From Paraburkholderia sp. UYCP14C (GTDB lineage Bacteria > Pseudomonadota > Gammaproteobacteria > Burkholderiales > Burkholderiaceae): a DNA stretch of 64,000 nucleotides. The DNA lies in the NCBI RefSeq assembly GCF_004197395.1, contig NZ_SELS01000037.1, positions 20,291-84,290 on the forward strand, in the 5' to 3' direction. Below, in pieces: positions 39,200 to 48,492 of the stretch. A model generated the notes under the pieces. The model did no database searches. It was not told where the DNA came from and was given only the letters and a program-made list of their open reading frames with translations. Made by a program: the position numbers and the translations under genes. How positions within the stretch are numbered: the stretch's first letter is position 1; every line of letters begins with the position of its first letter.

Positions 39200-40444
39200 T
39201 CAGCCCGGCTTGCACACCTCGTGCAGCGCGTTGAGCCGCCGCACCGGGTCCACGACATACGGATTCGACTCGTCCCACGCGTAACCGGCGAGCACCGCGC
39301 AGATCATCCGGCGGATCGTCGGCGACTGCTCCGGGTAATAGATGATGTCCTGCAGCTCGCCCGTGTACCAGCGCTCGACGAACGCGCGGAACGTATCGAT
39401 GCCTTTGCGCAACGGTACGTCATAGTCGGCTGACCAGTCGACCGTCGCGCCGTCGAGCTGCCGGTTCAGCGCGCGCGCCGCCAGATGCGCGGAGCGCAGC
39501 GCGATCGTCACACCGGACGAAAACACCGGATCGAGAAACTCGCCCGCATTGCCGAGCAGCGCATAGCCCGGCCCGTGCAGACTCGCGACGTTCGCCGCGT
39601 AGCCGCCGATCTGCCGCACCGGCATCAGGAACGGCGCCTGCCCGATCAGCCGGTTCAGCGTCGGCTCCTGCTGGATCAGCGCGCGCAGCGTCGCCTCGCG
39701 CGGCGCTTCCGGCACGTCGAGAAAGCTCGCCTCGGCGACGCATCCCACCGAAGAACGGCCGCCCGCGAGCGGAATCATCCAGCACCACACGTCGCGACGC
39801 TCGGGATGCGTCGCGATGCAGATCTTGTTGCGATCGATGTCGTCGAGCGCGAGACCGTCGCGCACGTGCGTGAACAGTGCGGCGCGCGTCGGCATGCGCG
39901 TCGGCGCTTCCAGGTTCAGCAGGCGCGGCAGCACGCGCCCGAAGCCGCTCGCATCGAGCACGAAACGCGCGTGGACCCGATATGCGCGCCCCGCCTCATC
40001 GGCGACGTCGAGTACCGGCGCCGCGCCGGTCTGCACCGCGCTCACCGTGTGGCCGAACCGCACGTCGGCGCCCTGCGCGGCCGCGCAGCGAATCAGCACG
40101 TCGTCGAACAGCGCGCGCTCGACCTGGTACGTAGTGCCCCAGCCCGGCGAATGCTTGTCGCGGAAGTCGAACGACGAGCTCTGGTCGCGATACACGAAAT
40201 ACGCGCCGTTCTTGTACTGGAAGCCCGCCTCGACGACGGCCTGCAGCATGCCGGCCTCTTCGAGATACGCCATGCTTTGCGGCAACAGGCTCTCGCCGAT
40301 CGAGAAGCGCGGAAAGTGCTGACGCTCCAGCACCAGCACCGAGCGGCCCGCCCGGCGCAATAGCGCGGCAGCCACCGCGCCGGCGGGACCCGCGCCGATG
40401 ATCGCGACGTCGACCGCGGTCGGCTTTGAAGTATCGCTATTCAA
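39200..40444 (-). CDS. Flavin-dependent oxidoreductase of the aryl-polyene operon
   Basis: A 414-residue FAD protein of the geranylgeranyl-reductase / tryptophan-halogenase-like group. It has DVAIIGAGPAGAVAAALLRRAG (about 12-33), the RFSIGESLLPQS segment seen in flavin-dependent halogenases, and GYALLGNAGEFLDPVFSSGV near residue 295. The halogenase WxWxIP motif appears as WCWMIP. It may oxidise or tailor the aryl or polyene part. The start is TTG at 40444 with a strong GGAGGA 6 nt upstream; the TTG overlaps the stop of the preceding ketosynthase, so it belongs to the same operon as its last gene. Confidence 0.8.
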   Translation of the reverse strand: MNSDTSKPTAVDVAIIGAGPAGAVAAALLRRAGRSVLVLERQHFPRFSIGESLLPQSMAYLEEAGMLQAVVEAGFQYKNGAYFVYRDQSSSFDFRDKHSPGWGTTYQVERALFDDVLIRCAAAQGADVRFGHTVSAVQTGAAPVLDVADEAGRAYRVHARFVLDASGFGRVLPRLLNLEAPTRMPTRAALFTHVRDGLALDDIDRNKICIATHPERRDVWCWMIPLAGGRSSVGCVAEASFLDVPEAPREATLRALIQQEPTLNRLIGQAPFLMPVRQIGGYAANVASLHGPGYALLGNAGEFLDPVFSSGVTIALRSAHLAARALNRQLDGATVDWSADYDVPLRKGIDTFRAFVERWYTGELQDIIYYPEQSPTIRRMICAVLAGYAWDESNPYVVDPVRRLNALHEVCKPG

Positions 40445-41721
40445 GTCACTCCTCCAACGTTTTGCATGCGTGGCAGCGCGGCATCAGGGCCGCGCCACGC
40501 TTCGAACATCAGGCTCGCGCAACTGCCGCCGAACCCGAATGAAACCGACATCGCCGTGTCGATGCGCGCGTCGCGCGTGACACGCACGAGCGGCATGTCG
40601 CGCACTTGCGGCTCCGGCGTATCGATGAGCGCCGTGCCCGCGATAAAGCCGTCGCGCATCATCAGCAGCGTATAGATCGCTTCGTGCGCACCGCACGCGC
40701 CGAGCGAATGCCCGGTCATGCCCTTGGTCGACGAGAACGCGGGCAGCCCTTGCGCCGATGCACCGAACACGTCGCGCAACGCGTGCAGCTCTTCGAGATC
40801 GCCGAGCGGCGTCGACGGCGCATGCGTGTTCACGTAGTCGGGCGGCCGGCCCGTTTGCTCCAGCGCGCCGCGCATCGCGCGCGCGATGCCGGCCGCACGC
40901 GGCGCGACCATCCCCGCGCGATCCGTGCAATCGCCGAAGCCGGTCAGCTCCGCGTAGATGCGCGCGCCGCGCGCGAGCGCATGATCGAGCGCTTCGAGCA
41001 CCAGCACGCCGCCGCCCGACGCGATCACGAAACCGTCGCGCTGCGTGTCGTACGGACGCGACGCGCTGTGCGGCGTGTCGTTGAAACGGCGCGACAACGC
41101 GCCCATCGCGTCGAACATCAGCGTCGTGTTGTCGTGCAGCGCCTCGCTGCCGCCCGCGAGCACGATCTGCTGGCGGCCTGTCTGGATCAGCTGCATCGCC
41201 TGACCGATCGCCAGCGCCGACGTCGTGCAGGCCGACGACGGCGAATAGCTGACGCCTTCGAGCCCGAACATCTGCGCGACGTTCGCCGACGCGGTGCTGC
41301 TCATCGCGTGCGGCACCGTGTACGGCGACACCTTTTCGACACCGCGCGTTTGCGCGATCGCGAGCGCCGCGTCGTAACTCGCCAACGCGCCGACGCCCGA
41401 GCCGATCACGACGCCCGCGCGCGGCGACTGCAATGCGTCCGAGGTCAGCCCCGCATCGTCGATCGCGCGGTTCGCTGCGTGGCACGCGAAGCGCGCGGTA
41501 TCGCCCATGAAGCGTTCGAGCTTGCGCTCGAACGGCGCCTCGTGCGCGACCGACGCGACGCCGGCCACCTGCGATGCAAACCCGCGCTCGCGCCACGCGT
41601 CGATCCGCTCGATGCGCGAGCGCCCCGCTCGCAACGCAGCCGAGACTTCGTCGAGCGTATTGCCGAGACATGACACGATGCCCATGCCGGTCACCACCAC
41701 GCGTTGCAGGCCGGCGCTCAT
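40441..41721 (-). CDS. Beta-ketoacyl-ACP synthase (FabB/F-like), second of a tandem pair
   Basis: Condensing enzyme of 426 residues, proposed to extend the polyene. The triad is intact: C165 in PSSACTTSALAIG, His in NTHAPSTPLGD and His in GHSLGACGAHEA, plus the C-terminal FGFGGSCASLMF. Its start overlaps the preceding ketosynthase stop (ATGA), and the downstream FAD gene start overlaps its own stop. The E. coli ape order ends at apeR, so this is an additional condensing enzyme. Confidence 0.88.
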   Translation of the reverse strand: MSAGLQRVVVTGMGIVSCLGNTLDEVSAALRAGRSRIERIDAWRERGFASQVAGVASVAHEAPFERKLERFMGDTARFACHAANRAIDDAGLTSDALQSPRAGVVIGSGVGALASYDAALAIAQTRGVEKVSPYTVPHAMSSTASANVAQMFGLEGVSYSPSSACTTSALAIGQAMQLIQTGRQQIVLAGGSEALHDNTTLMFDAMGALSRRFNDTPHSASRPYDTQRDGFVIASGGGVLVLEALDHALARGARIYAELTGFGDCTDRAGMVAPRAAGIARAMRGALEQTGRPPDYVNTHAPSTPLGDLEELHALRDVFGASAQGLPAFSSTKGMTGHSLGACGAHEAIYTLLMMRDGFIAGTALIDTPEPQVRDMPLVRVTRDARIDTAMSVSFGFGGSCASLMFEAWRGPDAALPRMQNVGGVT

Positions 41722-42944
41722 CGAACGCGCCGGAATATCAGCGACGTGTTGATGCCGCCGAACGCGAAGTTGTTGCTCATCACGTACTCGGCGTCGATGT
41801 CGCGCGCGCCGCCGACGATGTAATCGAGCGCCGCGCAGGCCGGATCGATGTGGTCGAGATTCAGCGTCGGCACGTACCAGTTGCGCTTCATCATCTCGAT
41901 CGTCCACCACGCTTCGAGCGCCCCGCACGCGCCGAGCGTATGGCCGACATAGCTCTTCAGCGAGCTGATCGGCATCCGAGCGCCGAAGGTCTGCGCGGTC
42001 GCATGGCTTTCGGCGATATCGCCGCGATCGGTCGACGTGCCGTGCGCGTTCACGTAGGCAATCGCTTCGGGCGGCAATTGCGCGTCGCGCAGCGCGAGCT
42101 GCATCGCGAGCGCCATCGTGTCGGCGGTCGGTTGGGTCATGTGCGCGCCGTCCGAGTTGCAGCCGAAGCCGACCACCTCAGCGTGAATCCGCGCGCCGCG
42201 CGCCACGGCGTGCTCGTATTCTTCGAGAACCAGCGTCGCCGCGCCCTCGCCGACCACGAGGCCGTCGCGCGCGGCATCGAACGGACGCGGCGTCAGATGC
42301 GGCTCGTCGTTGCGCGTGCTGGTCGCGTACAGCGTGTCGAACACGGCGACCGCCGGGCCCGACAATTCTTCCGCGCCGCCCGCGAGCATCAGCGTCTGTT
42401 TGCCGGACTGGATCGCCTCGTACGCATAGCCGATCGCCTGGCTGCCCGACGCGCACGCGCACGAGGTCGGGATGATGCGGCCTTTCAGATCCCAGAACAG
42501 GCTCACGTTGACGGCCGTCGTGTGCGGCATCATCTGCACGTAGCTGTTCGACGTGACGTTGCTCATCGAGCCGGTTTCGAGCATCGTGCCGAACGCGCGG
42601 ATCGGCTGGACCGAGCCCGACGACGAACCGTACGCGACGCCCATGCGGCCATCGGCGATGCGGGTGTCGTCCGCGAGCCCCGCATCGGCGAGGGCGAGTT
42701 CGCTCGCGCGCACCGCATACAGCGACACCGGTCCCATCGAGCGCACCTTTTTGCGCGGGTAATGCGCGGGAGTCTCGAACCCGGCTAACGGACACGCGAG
42801 CCGCGTATGCAGCGATTCGAAGTAGTCCCACTCGGGCATGCGCCGCACCGCGTTCTCGCCGCGTTCGAGGCGCGCCTGGACCGCGTCCCAGCTATCGCCG
42901 AACGCGCTCACGCCGCCCATGCCGGTGATGACGACGCGCTTCAT
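41718..42944 (-). CDS. apeR: Beta-ketoacyl-ACP synthase, ApeR-like
   Basis: Condensing enzyme of 408 residues. It starts MKRVVITGMGGVSAFGDSW and has the nucleophile C164 in SCACASGSQAIG, His in VNAHGTSTDRGD and His in GHTLGACGALEA, with the C-terminal NNFAFGGINTSLIF. Position after the ketoreductase gene matches apeR of the E. coli aryl-polyene cluster. Its ATG overlaps the ketoreductase stop by one base (TGATG). Confidence 0.88.
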   Translation of the reverse strand: MKRVVITGMGGVSAFGDSWDAVQARLERGENAVRRMPEWDYFESLHTRLACPLAGFETPAHYPRKKVRSMGPVSLYAVRASELALADAGLADDTRIADGRMGVAYGSSSGSVQPIRAFGTMLETGSMSNVTSNSYVQMMPHTTAVNVSLFWDLKGRIIPTSCACASGSQAIGYAYEAIQSGKQTLMLAGGAEELSGPAVAVFDTLYATSTRNDEPHLTPRPFDAARDGLVVGEGAATLVLEEYEHAVARGARIHAEVVGFGCNSDGAHMTQPTADTMALAMQLALRDAQLPPEAIAYVNAHGTSTDRGDIAESHATAQTFGARMPISSLKSYVGHTLGACGALEAWWTIEMMKRNWYVPTLNLDHIDPACAALDYIVGGARDIDAEYVMSNNFAFGGINTSLIFRRVR

Positions 42945-43669
42945 CAGACCATTCCGCCGTTCACGCCGATCACCTGGCGCGTCACGTACGACGCGCCGTC
43001 CGACATCAGAAAGCTCACCACCGACGCGACCTCCGCCGGCTGGCCGACGCGGTTCATCGGCACGGTCTTCAGCGCGTGGTCGAGCGTCACCGTTTCGAGC
43101 ATGCCGGTTTCGATCAGCCCCGGCGCGACGCAATTGACGGTGATATTGCGCGACGCGAGTTCGACCGCGAGCGCCTTGGTCGCGCCGATGAGTCCCGCCT
43201 TCGCCGCGCTGTAGTTGACCTGGCCGCGATTGCCCATCACGCCCGACACCGACGCGATCGTGACGATGCGCCCGCCCTGGCGCGCGCGCACCATCGGCAT
43301 CGTCAGCGGATGCACGACGTTGTAGAACGCGTCGAGGCCGGTTTCGATCACGACGTCCCAGTCTTCTTCGGTGAGCGCGGGAAACGCGGCATCGCGCGTG
43401 ACGCCCGCGCTGCACACGATGCCGTAGTACGGACCGTGCGCGGCGACGTCGGCTTCGAGCGCGTCGCGGCACACCGCGCGCTCGCGCACGTCGAATTGCA
43501 GCACGCGCGCGGTGCCGCCCTGCGCGGCGATGCCCGTCGCGACCGCGTCGGCTTCGCTGCGCCCCGTGCGGCAATGCACGGTCACGGCGAAGCCGTCGGC
43601 GGCCAACTTGTACGCAATCGCGCGGCCGATGCCGCGGCTTGCGCCGGTAACGAGAACTCGCCGGCTCAT
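42944..43669 (-). CDS. apeQ: 3-oxoacyl-ACP reductase, ApeQ-like
   Basis: NADPH-dependent short-chain dehydrogenase that reduces the 3-keto group during each polyene extension. The 241 residues have the nucleotide-binding VTGASRGIGRAIA (about 7-19), the catalytic Ser in TIASVSGVMGNRG and the YSAAKAG Tyr-Lys pair (about 150-156), and the FabG ending VIGVNGG. Start at 43669 overlaps the dehydratase stop (ATGA). Confidence 0.9.
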   Translation of the reverse strand: MSRRVLVTGASRGIGRAIAYKLAADGFAVTVHCRTGRSEADAVATGIAAQGGTARVLQFDVRERAVCRDALEADVAAHGPYYGIVCSAGVTRDAAFPALTEEDWDVVIETGLDAFYNVVHPLTMPMVRARQGGRIVTIASVSGVMGNRGQVNYSAAKAGLIGATKALAVELASRNITVNCVAPGLIETGMLETVTLDHALKTVPMNRVGQPAEVASVVSFLMSDGASYVTRQVIGVNGGMV

Positions 43670-44154
43670 GAACTGACACTCCCTTCGATGAATGACTGGA
43701 AATCGGGCGGTTGAAATACCTTGATCACGGCTTCGGCACAACGCGTGTCGCCGTCGTCGATCGTGCATTCGTAGGCGCTGTGGCCCGCCTCGCTGCGCAG
43801 CAGCTCGCTCACGTCGACGCGCAAACGCGCACCGCCTGGGAACACAGGCTGCATCGCCTGATAGCTGCGCGAGCCGAGCAGCACACCGGGACGCGCGTGG
43901 CCGCCGCCGCGCATCGCGACCAGCGCGATGTGCGCGGCGATCGCCTGCGCCATCAGCTCGATGCCGATCCACGCGGGCATCGCGCCGGCGGCGTCGGCAT
44001 ACCAGGCGTGCGGGTCGACGTTGGCGAAGGCGGCGAGCGTGGTGTCGGCGAAGGTGTCGATCGCGTCGAGCAGCAGCATGCTGCCGCGATGCGGGATGAT
44101 CGCTTCGATCGGCTGACGCACGAGTTGCTCGACCGTGGGTAGCGAAGTCGTCAT
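43666..44154 (-). CDS. apeP: 3-hydroxyacyl-ACP dehydratase, ApeP-like
   Basis: A hotdog-fold dehydratase of 162 residues that introduces the double bonds of the polyene. It has the N-terminal IIPHRGSMLLLDAI, where the histidine of PHRG matches the FabZ/FabA-like catalytic His, and WIGIELMAQAIAAHIAL, where the Glu of GIELMAQ is the partner acid. In E. coli it works as a heterodimer with ApeI; here the ApeI-like domain is fused to the ligase encoded at 52265-53959. It starts 5 nt after the ketosynthase stop. Confidence 0.85.
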   Translation of the reverse strand: MTTSLPTVEQLVRQPIEAIIPHRGSMLLLDAIDTFADTTLAAFANVDPHAWYADAAGAMPAWIGIELMAQAIAAHIALVAMRGGGHARPGVLLGSRSYQAMQPVFPGGARLRVDVSELLRSEAGHSAYECTIDDGDTRCAEAVIKVFQPPDFQSFIEGSVSS

Positions 44155-44159
44155 GCGCT

Positions 44160-45344
44160 TCACCTGGCGAGAATCAGGCTGACATTGCTGCCGCCGAACG
44201 CGAACGAATTGCTCATCACGTACTGCGTGCCCGTGCCACGCGGCAGCCGGCGTGCGCCGGCGACGAGGTCGAGCGCGGGCAGCGCGGGATCGGCCTCGCC
44301 GTCCCACAGATGCGGCGGCAGCATCGCGTTCTCGCGCGCGAGCGTGAGCCACGCGAAGCCGAGTTCGGTCGCACCGGCCGCGCCGAGCTGGTGGCCGGTC
44401 AGCGGCTTGGTGCCGCTCGCGGCGACGCCGTCGGGGAACACGCGCGCCATCAGATGCGCTTCCATTTCGTCGTTCTTCTGCGTGGCGGTCGCGTGCAGAT
44501 TCACATAGCCGACCGCCGACGCCGCGATGCCCGCGTCCGCGAGCGCGTCGCGAAGCGCGAGTTCACCGCCGACGCCCTGCGGGTCCGGTGACGAAATATG
44601 ATGCGCGTCGCTCGATTCGCCGAGGCCCGCGAGCCGCACCGCCGCTTCGTCGCGGCTCATCAGGAACACGGCCGCACCCTCGCCGACGTTGATGCCGCGC
44701 CGGTTGCGGCTCATCGGATTGGTGCGCGTGCTGCTGGTCGATTCGAGCGACGCAAAACCCTGCACCGTCAATTCGCATAGCGAATCGACACCGCCGACCA
44801 CGACCGCATCGCACAACTGCAATTGCAGCAGCCGACGCGCCGACGCGAACGCCTTCGCGCTCGACGTGCACGCGGTCGAAATCGTAAACGCCGGTCCCTG
44901 CACGCCGAGCGCGGCGGCCGCGAATGGCGCGGCCGTGCCGATTTCCATCTGCCGGTAGTTGAAGCTGCCCGGCAACTCGCCGGCTCGCGCGTGATAGACG
45001 AACGCGGTTTCGGCCGCCTCGATGCCCGATGTGCTGGTGCCGAGCACGACGCCGATGCGCTCCGGGCCGTAGCGCTCGCGGGCGGCTTCGATCGCGGGCG
45101 CGATCTGCGCGAGCGCCGCGAGCAGCAGCCGGTTGTTGCGGCAGTCGTAGCGCGCAAGATCGGCGCGCGGCGCGAGTTCGAGCGGCGCGAGCACGCTGCC
45201 GACGAACGCGTCGCCGATGCCGGTATGCACGTTGCCCATGCCGGGCGAGCGCGCGGCGGCGAGCGCCGGCACGATCTCTTCGACGTCGCCGCCGAGCGCG
45301 TTGATCATGCCGAGCGCGTGCAAATAAACTGTTGGCGCTTTCAT
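44160..45344 (-). CDS. apeO: Beta-ketoacyl-ACP synthase, ApeO-like
   Basis: A 394-residue condensing enzyme with the intact triad C159 (ISTACTSSAKAF), His in NLHATATQKND and His in GHQLGAAGATE, and the C-terminal NSFAFGGSNVSLIL. In the E. coli system ApeO pairs with the inactive ApeC chain-length factor, and a corresponding apeC-like gene is the first of this operon. GGAGGG precedes the ATG at 45344, which overlaps the exporter stop (ATGA). Confidence 0.87.
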   Translation of the reverse strand: MKAPTVYLHALGMINALGGDVEEIVPALAAARSPGMGNVHTGIGDAFVGSVLAPLELAPRADLARYDCRNNRLLLAALAQIAPAIEAARERYGPERIGVVLGTSTSGIEAAETAFVYHARAGELPGSFNYRQMEIGTAAPFAAAALGVQGPAFTISTACTSSAKAFASARRLLQLQLCDAVVVGGVDSLCELTVQGFASLESTSSTRTNPMSRNRRGINVGEGAAVFLMSRDEAAVRLAGLGESSDAHHISSPDPQGVGGELALRDALADAGIAASAVGYVNLHATATQKNDEMEAHLMARVFPDGVAASGTKPLTGHQLGAAGATELGFAWLTLARENAMLPPHLWDGEADPALPALDLVAGARRLPRGTGTQYVMSNSFAFGGSNVSLILAR

Positions 45345-47815
45345 GCCGCCCTCCGTGATTCCGATGACCTGCCCGATGACTCGACCGAGCGCGCTCCCGA
45401 TGGCATGCCGATAGGCGCGAGCAGCACCGCGACCGCGATGCCGAGCGCGAGCGTCGTGCTGAAGCTTTTGAGCGCGGGCATCGCGCTCAACCCAAGCATG
45501 CCGAACGACAACAACGTGGTCGCCGCCGACAGCAGCACGCCGGTCCACACCGCGCCGAGGTCCGCGTCCGCGCGCGCGCAGCCTTCGCGCAGGAACACCG
45601 CATAGTTTGCGCCGACGCCGAGCACCAGCATCAGCGCGAGCCAGTTGAACAGATTGAGCGGCACGCCCGCGTAGCCGAACACCGCCAGCGCAACGCCGAC
45701 CGCGAACAGCACCGGCAAGGTGGTGGCGATGCCGCCGCGCGCCCCGTAGCGCAGCATCAGCAGCACGCACACCAGCACGAGCGCGCCGCCGAGCCACCAG
45801 CCGCTATCCACGCGATACGCGCCGAACAGCTTCGACACGCTCGCGGCCTTGTCGACGAACACGACGCCGGGCAAGCCGTGCGCGAGCGCGACCAGCGCGG
45901 GCTCGTTGCGCGGCGTCACGCGTTGCGGGATCACGACGGCCGCATAGCTGTGCTGATGCGCTTCGTTCGTTTCGTTCGTTCCCACCGCGCCGAGCCATAG
46001 ATGCCGGTACGGCTGCGACCACGGCGCCGCGAGCCAGCGCTCTACGCTCAGCGGCTCGGCGGACGGCTTCGCAAACGCGGCTAGCCACGCATCGGCGACT
46101 TCGTCCTTGAAGCCAGCTTGCAGCAGCGTCGCACGCAACGCGGCGGCGTCGCCGAACACCTGCCGTGCGAGCAGCGCGCGATCTTCGCTCTGACGTTGCG
46201 CGGACGGCACGAACTGCGCGACCGACTGATAGCCGCCTACGCTATCGGCGCTGCCGTTCAGCGCATCGAGCTTCGCGCCGAGCGCTTCGGCGCGTTGCAG
46301 CACCGCTTCCTCGCTCGCGCCGCGCACGACGAAGAACTGCGCGCTGTTATCGACGCCGACCGCCTCGCGTACCGTGTCTTCCTGCGCGGCTAGCGACGCA
46401 TCGCGCTGGATCAGCAGATGGATGTCGTCGTCGCTCGTCAGACGCAGCCAGCCGGGCACCGACGCGATCAGCAGCAGCGCGGCGACCAGCCATGCGCGCT
46501 TGCCGCCGAGCGCATGCTGCCAGCGCGCGAGCAGCCGCGCCGCGCCCGAGAACACACGTCGCGGACTGCGCTTCGGTGCATGCGTGAGCAGCGCGGGCAG
46601 CAGCCAAAGCACCGACGCGAACGCGGTCGTGATGCCCGCCATCGCGAAGCACGCGATCTGCTTCAACGCGGGGAACGGCACCCACATCAGGATCGCGTAG
46701 CCGAGCAGGCTCGTCGTCAGCGCCACGCTCAACGCGGGCCGCACGCTGCGCGCGCCGCGCCGCGCATCCCAGTCGCGGCCTGCACCAAGGTAGACGACGA
46801 AATACTGGATCGAATAATCGACGGCTTCGCCGATCAGGCTCGCGCCGAACACGAGCGTCAACAGATGCAGCTTGCCGAAGATCAGCAGCGTCGCCGCGAG
46901 CGCGCAGACGATGCCGAGCGCGGTCGATACGAAGCCGAGCAGCAACAGACGCGGCGAGCGGAACACCCACATCATCAGCAGCGCGATGCCGGCGAGCGAC
47001 GCGATGCCGATCACGTGCACCTCGCGTTCGGCAGCGCTGCGCGCGGCCTCGGCGTAGAACACGGCGCCCGTGCGCGCAACCGATACGTCGGGGAACGCCT
47101 GCTGCAACGTCTTTTCCGCCTCGGCGAGCGCCGCGTGTACCGCTTGCTGCGTGCTGGTTTCAAAAGCGGAGCCCGGCAGCGTCGCGATGATCAGCACGCC
47201 GGTCGTATCGCCCTGCGCGTCGTGACGATGCGACACCAGCAGGTTGCCCTCGACTTCGAGATTCGACGTCGCGAGCGGCAGATTGCCGAGCCAGCGTTCG
47301 AGCCAGCCGAACGGATCGTCGGCGAGTTGCGTGCTGAGGCCGCCTTGCAGCGGGCTGTAGATGCGCTGCGCGAGCATGTCGTGCAGCGTCGTCGCGCTGG
47401 CGCTCGCGAGCGTGGTGCGATCGGCCGGCGCGAGCAGGCCGAAGCGGTACGGCAGATACAGCGCCGAGATCTGCGACAGGTCGAACGGCGGCAGTTCGGC
47501 GGTCACCGACGCGAATGCGCCGCTCTTTTGCAACGTCGCGCCCAGTTGCTTCGCGGCCGCTTTCGCGTGCGCATCGTCGTGGCTCGTGACGAGCAGCACG
47601 GTGCGATCGCCGAGCGCGCTCGCGAGCGTGTCGACCGCTTTTTCGGCGACCGGGTCCGCTTCGGTCGCGGGCAACAGCGCAAGCAGATTGGTTTCGAGCG
47701 GCGACGCGCCCGCGAAGCGCCAGCCGCAATACAGCGCCGCCAGCAGCGCGAGCGCGAGCCATGCGGCACGCACGCCCCATGCGCGTTTCGCGACTCGCTG
47801 CTGCGGCATGTCCAT
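45341..47815 (-). CDS. MMPL/RND-family exporter of the aryl-polyene operon
   Basis: Inner-membrane transporter of 824 residues, proposed to move the finished polyene lipid toward the outer membrane with the LolA-like protein. One N-terminal helix is followed by a large periplasmic domain (about 40-260), a first five-helix block (about 265-430 including GEAVDYSIQYFVVYLG), a second periplasmic domain (about 455-670) and a second helix block (about 675-800) with LVLGVGANYAVFLREG. The aspartate of GEAVDYSIQY fits the proton-relay position; the second copy has N where D is usual. The ATG overlaps the LolA-like stop (TGATG). Confidence 0.87.
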   Translation of the reverse strand: MDMPQQRVAKRAWGVRAAWLALALLAALYCGWRFAGASPLETNLLALLPATEADPVAEKAVDTLASALGDRTVLLVTSHDDAHAKAAAKQLGATLQKSGAFASVTAELPPFDLSQISALYLPYRFGLLAPADRTTLASASATTLHDMLAQRIYSPLQGGLSTQLADDPFGWLERWLGNLPLATSNLEVEGNLLVSHRHDAQGDTTGVLIIATLPGSAFETSTQQAVHAALAEAEKTLQQAFPDVSVARTGAVFYAEAARSAAEREVHVIGIASLAGIALLMMWVFRSPRLLLLGFVSTALGIVCALAATLLIFGKLHLLTLVFGASLIGEAVDYSIQYFVVYLGAGRDWDARRGARSVRPALSVALTTSLLGYAILMWVPFPALKQIACFAMAGITTAFASVLWLLPALLTHAPKRSPRRVFSGAARLLARWQHALGGKRAWLVAALLLIASVPGWLRLTSDDDIHLLIQRDASLAAQEDTVREAVGVDNSAQFFVVRGASEEAVLQRAEALGAKLDALNGSADSVGGYQSVAQFVPSAQRQSEDRALLARQVFGDAAALRATLLQAGFKDEVADAWLAAFAKPSAEPLSVERWLAAPWSQPYRHLWLGAVGTNETNEAHQHSYAAVVIPQRVTPRNEPALVALAHGLPGVVFVDKAASVSKLFGAYRVDSGWWLGGALVLVCVLLMLRYGARGGIATTLPVLFAVGVALAVFGYAGVPLNLFNWLALMLVLGVGANYAVFLREGCARADADLGAVWTGVLLSAATTLLSFGMLGLSAMPALKSFSTTLALGIAVAVLLAPIGMPSGARSVESSGRSSESRRAA

Positions 47816-48492
47816 CACGGCGCTCCGAACAGGCTGCGCTCGTCCGGCGTCGGCTCGGCGACGGCCGCGCTGTTCGCGAACTCGAGCTTCGTCGTGTCGC
47901 CGTTCGCGAGCGTGATGCGCAGGCTTTGCAGATAATCGCCGCCGCTCATGTCGAGGCCCTTGATCGATTGCGCAAGCTGCGGCTGATTCGGCGTGAGACG
48001 CATGCGCCATTGCGCTGCGCTGCCTTCGGCACTCACGTCGAACTGCGAGTACAGCGCTGAGAGATCGCCGCCGAGCATCGCGCGCATCATCTTCGACACC
48101 TGCGCGACGCCGCGCGTGCCTTGCGCGCTTCGTGTGCTCACGCGATGGCCGCCGGCGTCGACCTGGGCGACGCCCGCATCAGTGATCACGTAGGTGGCCT
48201 TGTACGGCGTGTCGATCTGCCAGATCACGCCGCGCTCATGGAAGAACAGCAACGTGCCGGTGCTGACGAGCGGCTGCTTCATCGCGGCGAGCGTCTGCGT
48301 CTGCGTGAATCGCGCGCGCACGCCCTTGGGCTGCGCGAGATGCGCGGCGATCTGCGAGACGAGCGCGGCGTTGGCGGCTTCGGTCGTCGAAGGCGGGTTG
48401 CTTGCCGTGGCCGCATCGGCCGACGCCGCCACCAACGCAAACGCCCCTATCATGCCGATCACGCCCGCCAGCCGCGACACGCGCCGGTTCAT
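47815..48492 (-). CDS. LolA-like periplasmic lipoprotein-carrier protein
   Basis: 225 residues with a Sec signal peptide (about 1-28, ending SADA) and a LolA/COG2834-like beta-sandwich domain (about 40-200; RARFTQTQTLAAMKQPLVSTGTL). Inferred to shuttle the hydrophobic product across the periplasm, as proposed for ApeL-type proteins. The ATG at 48492 is chosen because it overlaps the thioesterase stop (ATGA) and has GGGGACA upstream; an ATG nine bases earlier is possible. Confidence 0.82.
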   Translation of the reverse strand: MNRRVSRLAGVIGMIGAFALVAASADAATASNPPSTTEAANAALVSQIAAHLAQPKGVRARFTQTQTLAAMKQPLVSTGTLLFFHERGVIWQIDTPYKATYVITDAGVAQVDAGGHRVSTRSAQGTRGVAQVSKMMRAMLGGDLSALYSQFDVSAEGSAAQWRMRLTPNQPQLAQSIKGLDMSGGDYLQSLRITLANGDTTKLEFANSAAVAEPTPDERSLFGAP

